A stretch of 9,288 nucleotides of DNA from CAZRNB01 sp964601355 (lineage in GTDB: Bacteria > Planctomycetota > Phycisphaerae > Sedimentisphaerales > Anaerobacaceae): NCBI GenBank assembly GCA_964601355.1, contig CAZRNB010000114.1, positions 1 through 9,288 of the forward strand, written 5' to 3'. The notes under the pieces are model-generated. The model made no database searches. It saw only the letters and a list, made by a program, of their open reading frames with translations, and was not told the origin of the DNA. The position numbers and the translations under genes are program-made. Of the stretch, positions 5,792 to 9,288 are shown piece by piece (the first letter of the stretch is position 1; each line of letters starts with the position of its first letter).

Positions 5792-7138
5792 TATTTTCCT
5801 ATTCTTGTGTGAGCGTACCAGCAGCAGAATCGGCACCTCCGATATCGGCAAAAGCTGCCGCAGCCTGCCTATAATAAATCGGCGATAGTTTTCATCAAAT
5901 ATTCTGGGATTATTTACAGACATCTGTATTGTAATTGGATTAACAGCAATTTGTTTTGCATAGTAAATGTCTGGCCAGCTTCTTGCGGATTTGCCTATTG
6001 AGGCCCTTCGACGCCTAACTGTTCCGACGCCTTCAGCCAGAATTTCCTCAAATGCCATGTTCAATTTGGCGGTCGGTATCCTGGTGGTTGTTTGCTTGAA
6101 AATCTCAACTGCCAAATCCAGAACGCTCTGGACGTTTTTTGACTTCGTTGCGGTAGTAAATGCTATAGGCGCGTAACTTAAACCGGGAAGTATTTTTGTC
6201 AGGTAGTTTTCATAATCGCTGGTGACAGCCGAGTCCCTGGCCAGGTCCCATTTGTTGATTACTATTATACAGCTTTTATATTCCTGGATAATAAATCCGG
6301 CTAATTGTTTATCGACCTGTGAGACCGGTTCAGAAGCATCGATCAAAAACAGAACAACATCGGCTCGACGGATAGATTCGGTCGCACGGACATAACCGTA
6401 AAATTCAATACTGTCGGCCATTTTTCCTTTTTTTCTGATCCCTGCGGTGTCGATGACAATAATGGTTTTACCATCCTTTTCGAAACGCACGTCAATGGAG
6501 TCTCTGGTCGTACCCGGCGTATCGCTGACGATAACTCTTTCAGAGCCGACGATAGAATTTAGAAGTGTACTTTTACCGACGTTTCGTTTGCCGACTATCG
6601 CCAATTTCATTATCGGCTTCGGAGGTCTGGCAGCTTTCAGATGCGAGAGCTTCTCAATGATTTTGTCGAGCAGAACCTCTTTATTAAGGTTATTACTTGC
6701 GGAGATGCAAAGAAATTCGCCGAAACCGAGTCTGGAGAATTCCGCAGCGGCTGGAAACATTTTGGCGGTATCTGCTTTATTGGCAACACCTATAACGTCA
6801 AGGCCGTGTTTGTGCAGAAGCTGGGCAATTATCTTATCAAGCGGCACAAGCCCATCGCGGATGTCAACCATAAACAGGACGAGGTTGGCCGACTCAATCG
6901 CACGCAGAATCTGCTGCTCAATTTGGCTACTAAGCTGGTCAGAGTCTTTTATTCCGTAGCCGCCTGTGTCGATAAGCTCGAAGTACCGATTGTTTTTTTC
7001 TATTATAGTGCTTATGCGGTCTCTGGTGACGCCGGCGGTCGGCTCAACGATGCTTATCCTTTGGCCGGCCAAGGCATTCAGGAGACTGCTTTTGCCGACA
7101 TTCGGTCGGCCAATTATTGCTACTATCGGTAGTGCCAT
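5783..7138 (-). CDS. der: Ribosome-assembly GTPase Der (EngA)
   Basis: An essential GTPase with two tandem G domains that acts in 50S subunit assembly. Domain 1: GRPNVGKS at residues 10-17, DTGG 57-60, NKAD 120-123. Domain 2: GKRNVGKS 183-190, DTAG 230-233 followed by IRKKGK, NKWD 295-298. A C-terminal KH-like domain spans about 355-451 and carries a few extra basic residues around 375-390. Length 451 is normal. The open frame runs 44 codons further upstream, but I place the start at ATG 7138-7136: the product then begins MALPIVAIIGRPNVGKS like other Der proteins, and the upstream stretch encodes GC hairpins. No ribosome binding site is seen. The last residues, including the stop, come from the neighbouring heptamer array. 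Confidence 0.95.
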   Translation of the reverse strand: MALPIVAIIGRPNVGKSSLLNALAGQRISIVEPTAGVTRDRISTIIEKNNRYFELIDTGGYGIKDSDQLSSQIEQQILRAIESANLVLFMVDIRDGLVPLDKIIAQLLHKHGLDVIGVANKADTAKMFPAAAEFSRLGFGEFLCISASNNLNKEVLLDKIIEKLSHLKAARPPKPIMKLAIVGKRNVGKSTLLNSIVGSERVIVSDTPGTTRDSIDVRFEKDGKTIIVIDTAGIRKKGKMADSIEFYGYVRATESIRRADVVLFLIDASEPVSQVDKQLAGFIIQEYKSCIIVINKWDLARDSAVTSDYENYLTKILPGLSYAPIAFTTATKSKNVQSVLDLAVEIFKQTTTRIPTAKLNMAFEEILAEGVGTVRRRRASIGKSARSWPDIYYAKQIAVNPITIQMSVNNPRIFDENYRRFIIGRLRQLLPISEVPILLLVRSHKNRKIKN

Positions 7139-7156
7139 AAATTTTAGTAATGTAAA

Positions 7157-7196
7157 CCGGCGGTAAAACCGCCGGCTAAATCCGCCATCTGCGGAT
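7157..7196 (-). promoter_or_regulatory. Two tandem hairpins in the der leader
   Basis: Reading toward der, ATCCGC/GCGGAT (7180-7185 with 7191-7196, 5-base loop) is followed by CCGGCGG/CCGCCGG (7157-7163 with 7169-7175, 5-base loop). The second ends 18 bases before the der ATG. There is no T-run. They may stabilise the leader or control access to a start that has no ribosome binding site; the GC one may also be a dispersed palindromic repeat. Confidence 0.45.
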
Positions 7197-7252
7197 AAAT
7201 ATTTGTCCATCATAGAACAACGACAATCTTTAAGCTCTATGCAATACAGAGA

Positions 7253-7281
7253 ATTATAGCAGATTGACATATTGTTTTGAA
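7253..7281 (-). promoter_or_regulatory. Candidate sigma-70 promoter of der
   Basis: On the minus strand a perfect TATAAT (7253-7258) lies 17 bases after TTCAAA (7276-7281, four of six to consensus). Transcription would start near 7246 and give a leader of about 110 bases that contains the two hairpins. A start inside the upstream 44-codon extension would be partly excluded by this promoter, which supports the shorter Der. Confidence 0.55.
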
Positions 7282-7424
7282 GTCTTGATACCCATAAGGG
7301 ATGCTTTTACTTCGGCGTGCTTAAGAGAAATTTGAAGCGGAGCCGCCATTTATTGCATAAATTTAAGTTGGTTTTGCTGTTATATTCATACGGGTCATAA
7401 AAAATATGTACGTTTTATAAAACA

Positions 7425-7450
7425 GAGCCCCGACCGTTAGGGAGGGGTAA
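7425..7450 (+). repeat. Covarying GA hairpin element, copy 2
   Basis: Plus-strand counterpart of the element at 1028-1053: outer stem CCCC/GGGG, tandem GA-GA step, inner CC/GG and a GTTA loop. It matches copy 1 at 22 of 26 positions with a compensatory outer-pair change. It sits 20 bases before the heptamer array at 7471-7561, in a spacer with no plus-strand gene. Confidence 0.55.
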
Positions 7451-7470
7451 TTGCGTCCGCCATTCTATAA

Positions 7471-7561
7471 CTGGTGATAGATTCTTGATTCTTGCGAATA
7501 ACCAGTATCTTTTATCGAGCCTTGACTGCCATCAGGCAAGTATCCAATATCAAGTGACCAG
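7471..7561. repeat. Heptamer array with inverted halves, 13 units
   Basis: Thirteen units keep a strict 7-base phase. The first units (CTGGTGA, then TNGATTC types, 7471-7491) and the last ones (TATCCAA, TATCAAG, TGACCAG at 7541-7561) are reverse-complement forms of one another. In the middle TGCC-ATCA-GGCA (7527-7538) makes a small perfect hairpin. The phrase CCTTGACTGCCATC there resembles CCTCGACTGTGATC in the repeat at 390-534. No coding role is visible. Confidence 0.55.
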
Positions 7562-7585
7562 ATATATATGTTAATTCTATTAAGA

Positions 7586-7617
7586 CATACGTAAAGTGCG
7601 TACGCGCTTTACGTATG
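7586..7617. terminator. Near-perfect 32-bp palindrome, terminator- or operator-like
   Basis: CATACGTAAAG at 7586-7596 and CTTTACGTATG at 7607-7617 are exact inverted arms, and the inner bases pair as well (one G-T), giving about 15 pairs around a 2-base centre. A TTTTT at 7621-7625 follows on the plus strand, as in an intrinsic terminator, but no plus-strand gene precedes it. For the minus-strand mutarotase gene that ends at 7731 it would be a downstream hairpin without a T-run. An operator or mobile-element end are alternatives. Confidence 0.45.
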
Positions 7618-7730
7618 AGCTTTTTCCTGCGATTGATTATTAAGGCCAAACAAAAGAATGAGCAAGGAGGAAATTATATCAACACCAAAACCTGAATCGC
7701 CACAACATGAGCAAGCTTGTCACAGCATTG

Positions 7731-8069
7731 TTAATCACAATGAAATACTTCTTCCATATCCGCCCACCACTCATTTTTCTTTCGATTGTCCAGGGGCATT
7801 TGGCAGGGTTTGCAGACAGCCCACCATTTTTGCGTCATTGGGTCGGCCGCCATTTTCGCCATGTCTGCTTCAAAATTGCCGCCCGTATATTCAAAATAGC
7901 TGAAAAGATAATACTTTCCGTCATCCAGTTTCCGAAGATAAATCGAGTAGTTTTTAATATTGCATTTCTTGATCATACTCAGGACATCGGGCCATACCGC
8001 AGCGTGCAGTTTTGTGTATTCTTCGAGTTTTTCTTTCTTGACGCCGATGACCATTCCATAGCGTTTCAT
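7731..8069 (-). CDS. rhaM: L-rhamnose mutarotase family protein
   Basis: Interconverts the alpha and beta anomers of L-rhamnose (or a similar sugar) so that isomerase can use it. The 112 residues match the RhaM/DUF718 family throughout: a conserved His22 in LHAAVWPDVL (the position of the catalytic His22 of E. coli RhaM), NYSIYL, YLFSYFEY, a QKWW near residue 80 and the C-terminal EEVFH. The frame extends to a GTG at 8084, but I choose the ATG at 8069-8067 because AAGGTG (8075-8080) lies 5 bases upstream and the length then fits the family. No other rhamnose gene is in the window, so it may serve polysaccharide use through genes elsewhere. The exact sugar is inferred. Confidence 0.9.
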   Translation of the reverse strand: MKRYGMVIGVKKEKLEEYTKLHAAVWPDVLSMIKKCNIKNYSIYLRKLDDGKYYLFSYFEYTGGNFEADMAKMAADPMTQKWWAVCKPCQMPLDNRKKNEWWADMEEVFHCD

Positions 8070-8154
8070 AAAGACACCTTTCACTATCCAAAATAACTTT
8101 TAAGACTTCTGCTCCCAGATAACCACATCAGCTTGACGGGCTTTGGGGGAAGGA

Positions 8155-8390
8155 AAATTGGCTTTGTTTGGCTTTGTTTTCCCGACCTACAGAGGCGTGG
8201 TTCATTTTCACAATTCCTTATGACAAAGAAGGTTGAATTAATTTTAACCTTATTGAAATTGGCTTTGTTTTGCATAATTAATGTCAATTTTCCCCTGTAA
8301 TTTGCCTCATTTTGTTGTACTGGCTTCGCCATTTAGCGGATTTTTGCGCATTTTGCGGATTGGCGAAGATTTGTGATTCTTCGGCCATGG
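8155..8390. repeat. QNKANF-type repeat cluster in the spacer
   Basis: AATTGGCTTTGTTT occurs exactly at 8156-8169 and 8257-8270; a partial copy GGCTTTGTTTT follows the first at 8170-8180. Reverse translated on the minus strand the units give Gln-Asn-Lys-Ala-Asn-Phe-like phrases, which produces a tempting 82-codon frame (8084-8332) that I regard as repeat, not gene. AAGGTT/AACCTT (8229-8234 with 8246-8251) makes a hairpin between the copies. A GC-richer part follows (8321-8390, TTTGCGGATTGGCGAAG). Confidence 0.5.
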
Positions 8391-8404
8391 ATAATCTCCC
8401 TCTA

Positions 8405-8439
8405 ATTTACGATTTACTACGAACTATTAACTATGAACA
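8405..8439 (+). repeat. Heptamer array, ATTAACT type
   Basis: Five consecutive 7-base units of the ATNNACT pattern (ATTTACG, ATTTACT ... ATGAACA), all in one orientation. Non-coding. Confidence 0.55.
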
Positions 8440-8499
8440 GTCCATTAGTTCGATGCGTATTATACCCACAACCGGTGAAAAAACAAGCAAAATCTTTTC

Positions 8500-8541
8500 T
8501 CGATCCTCGATGCTTGATTCTTGGTACTGGATGCTCGATTC
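8500..8541 (+). repeat. Heptamer array, TCGATGC type
   Basis: Six consecutive 7-base units with consensus T(C/T)GATNC, one orientation, 60 bases after the previous array. The unit is the reverse complement, in circular phase, of the TATCGAG units at 7506-7554, so the two arrays belong to one subtype. Confidence 0.6.
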
Positions 8542-8545
8542 TTAG

Positions 8546-8686
8546 CTAATTCACCTCTCCGCACTCATTAGCAGTTGTGACTTGCTCTCAACAGGCAGCG
8601 GTATGTTAAACATGAATTAGAAGTAATTGTTTGGGGTCAAATTGGAGGTTTATAATTTCTTTGACACAGAGATATTAGCCACAGAT
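8546..8686. other. Short spacer, nothing recognised
   Basis: No gene, promoter or strong hairpin is seen between the last heptamer array and the stop codon of the RhuM-like gene. Confidence 0.35.
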
Positions 8687-8917
8687 TCAATTTTTCTTCT
8701 TACCTTTTTGCAGATACTTTTTCACTGCCATATCAAAATCAGAGATATAATTTTTGTCCCTCTCTTTTCTGTATTTTTCAAATTCCTGTTGGGCTTTTAA
8801 GGCGGCCTGTTCAGCGCTGACCTTGCCGGCATCTTTAAGAAGTCTGCGTTCGCTGATTTTAAGAAATTCCGTAGGATGGGCTTTAGCCCATGCGGTTTTT
8901 TGTTGTTTTTGATTCAT
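8687..8917 (-). CDS. Small protein resembling the C-terminal part of RhuM
   Basis: A basic 76-residue protein. From about residue 18 on, FLKISERRLLKDAGKVSAEQA followed by QQEFEKYRKERD and ISDFDMAVKKYL resembles, as I remember it, the C-terminal end of RhuM-family proteins (pattern fLxxxerxiLxdaGkiSxexA, then EyekFrxxqdxxxxSDFDxxvkkL). Full RhuM proteins are about 340 residues, so this is either a free-standing version of that domain or a remnant. RhuM function is not established. The ATG at 8917-8915 comes 3 bases after the TGA of the upstream transposase frame, so translation may be coupled; no clear ribosome binding site is seen. The product ends in a Lys-rich tail. The resemblance is from memory and not confirmed by a search. 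Confidence 0.6.
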   Translation of the reverse strand: MNQKQQKTAWAKAHPTEFLKISERRLLKDAGKVSAEQAALKAQQEFEKYRKERDKNYISDFDMAVKKYLQKGKKKN

Positions 8918-8920
8918 ATA

Positions 8921-9265
8921 TCATTCACGAACAAACATCTTCTCACTTTCTTTCTGGATATCATTCCAAGGCCGGCCAGGATAAATGCCTTCTCGAATAT
9001 ATCTATGGTAAGTTGACCATGGCCAATCTTCTACCCTCTCAACAAGCCCGTGTTTAACAGGATTGTAATGAATGTAATCAACATGGCGTTGCAGATCTTT
9101 TTCGTTACGAATCTGATGCTCCCAGAACCTTCGCTGCCAGATGCCCCGTTCACGTTTGCCAATGCGCGAAGGACTTTGTCTATATTCGGCTCCGCCAGAA
9201 CGAAGGTAGCGGTGGGTAAAGCCCGCCTTGATCCTAGTCCCTATACAAGCGTGATTTTTTGTTTT
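8921..9265 (-). pseudogene. REP-associated tyrosine (Y1/RAYT) transposase, 3' part, probably frameshifted
   Basis: This 114-codon frame carries the C-terminal half of a RAYT-type transposase: RIKAGFTHRYLRSGG, RGIWQRRFWEHQIRNEKDL, then HVDYIHYNPVKHGLVERVED and WPWSTYHRYIREGIYPGRPW. The YIHYNPVKHGL block holds the expected catalytic tyrosine. The N-terminal HUH metal site, normally further upstream, is not in this frame. The frame has no start codon and meets an in-frame TAA at 9268-9266, next to two runs of six A on the minus strand (9255-9260 and 9262-9267). A one-base slip in these runs would join it to an open frame reading SNRDKKQK that continues to the window edge. So it is a frameshifted gene, a sequencing slip or a truncated copy. 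Such single-copy transposases are linked to palindromic REP repeats in other bacteria. Confidence 0.78.
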
Positions 9266-9288
9266 TTATCACGATTTGATTCGTAAAA

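Noticed and set aside
7139..7270. 44-codon N-terminal extension of Der
   Set aside because: It encodes hairpin sequence, overlaps the likely promoter and is absent from typical Der proteins.
7658..8096. Plus-strand frames opposite the mutarotase gene
   Set aside because: They are antisense shadows of rhaM and its flank.
8084..8332. 82-codon minus-strand frame with QNKANF phrases
   Set aside because: It is produced by the direct repeats and ends at the edge of rhaM; no ribosome binding site or domain.
7471..8541. CRISPR array
   Set aside because: The repeats are 7-base, degenerate and contiguous, without spacers of constant length and without cas genes.
8312..8545. 77-codon plus-strand frame
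   Set aside because: It reads through two heptamer arrays; its MLDSWYWMLDS-like end is simply translated repeat.

Overview
The window looks like a piece of a Planctomycetes-type chromosome, probably Phycisphaerae-like. This is inferred from the gene set, from long repeat-filled spacers and from repeats whose translation reads Gln-Asn-Lys-Ala-Asn-Phe; no rRNA or marker tree is available to prove it. Most genes are ordinary chromosomal ones. Shine-Dalgarno signals are present for some and absent for others. The spacers are unusually rich in structured repeats.

Layout. The left edge (1-37, minus) holds the first codons of an unidentified gene with a good ribosome binding site and promoter. From 38 to 1070 there is no gene, but there is a palindromic dispersed repeat (390-534) and the start of a 7-base-periodic array. 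A YbgC-like acyl-CoA thioesterase lies on the minus strand (1071-1490). A divergent spacer with nested dyads and a perfect-consensus sigma-70 promoter (1657-1685) leads into a plus-strand operon: a small membrane-anchored or lipoprotein-like protein (1783-2040), the diadenylate cyclase CdaA (2121-2906) and a YbbR/CdaR-like partner (2942-3940). These three probably make and regulate the second messenger c-di-AMP at the membrane. Facing them on the minus strand are a CstA-family (carbon starvation, probable pyruvate) transporter (3989-5695) and, upstream of it, the ribosome-assembly GTPase Der (5783-7138). After a long spacer come an L-rhamnose mutarotase (7731-8069, minus), another repeat-rich spacer, a small protein resembling the C-terminal part of RhuM (8687-8917, minus) and, ending only 3 bases upstream of it, the 3' part of a REP-associated (Y1) transposase that appears broken at its 5' end.

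The signal that no single feature explains lies between the genes. At least seven spacers or spacer segments hold short arrays with a strict 7-base period. The heptamer differs from place to place (ATTTAGA, GTATTGC, CCAATTA, TCTGTCC, TATCGAG, ATTAACT and TCGATGC types), and several arrays reverse orientation in the middle to form a dyad. Three arrays touch or overlap the stop codon of the neighbouring gene. Two of the arrays are associated with copies of a 26-base hairpin (1028-1053 minus, 7425-7450 plus) that match at 22 of 26 positions and show a compensatory base-pair change. CdaA also carries an unusual Asp-Met-Ala in place of the near-invariant Asp-Gly-Ala active-site motif.
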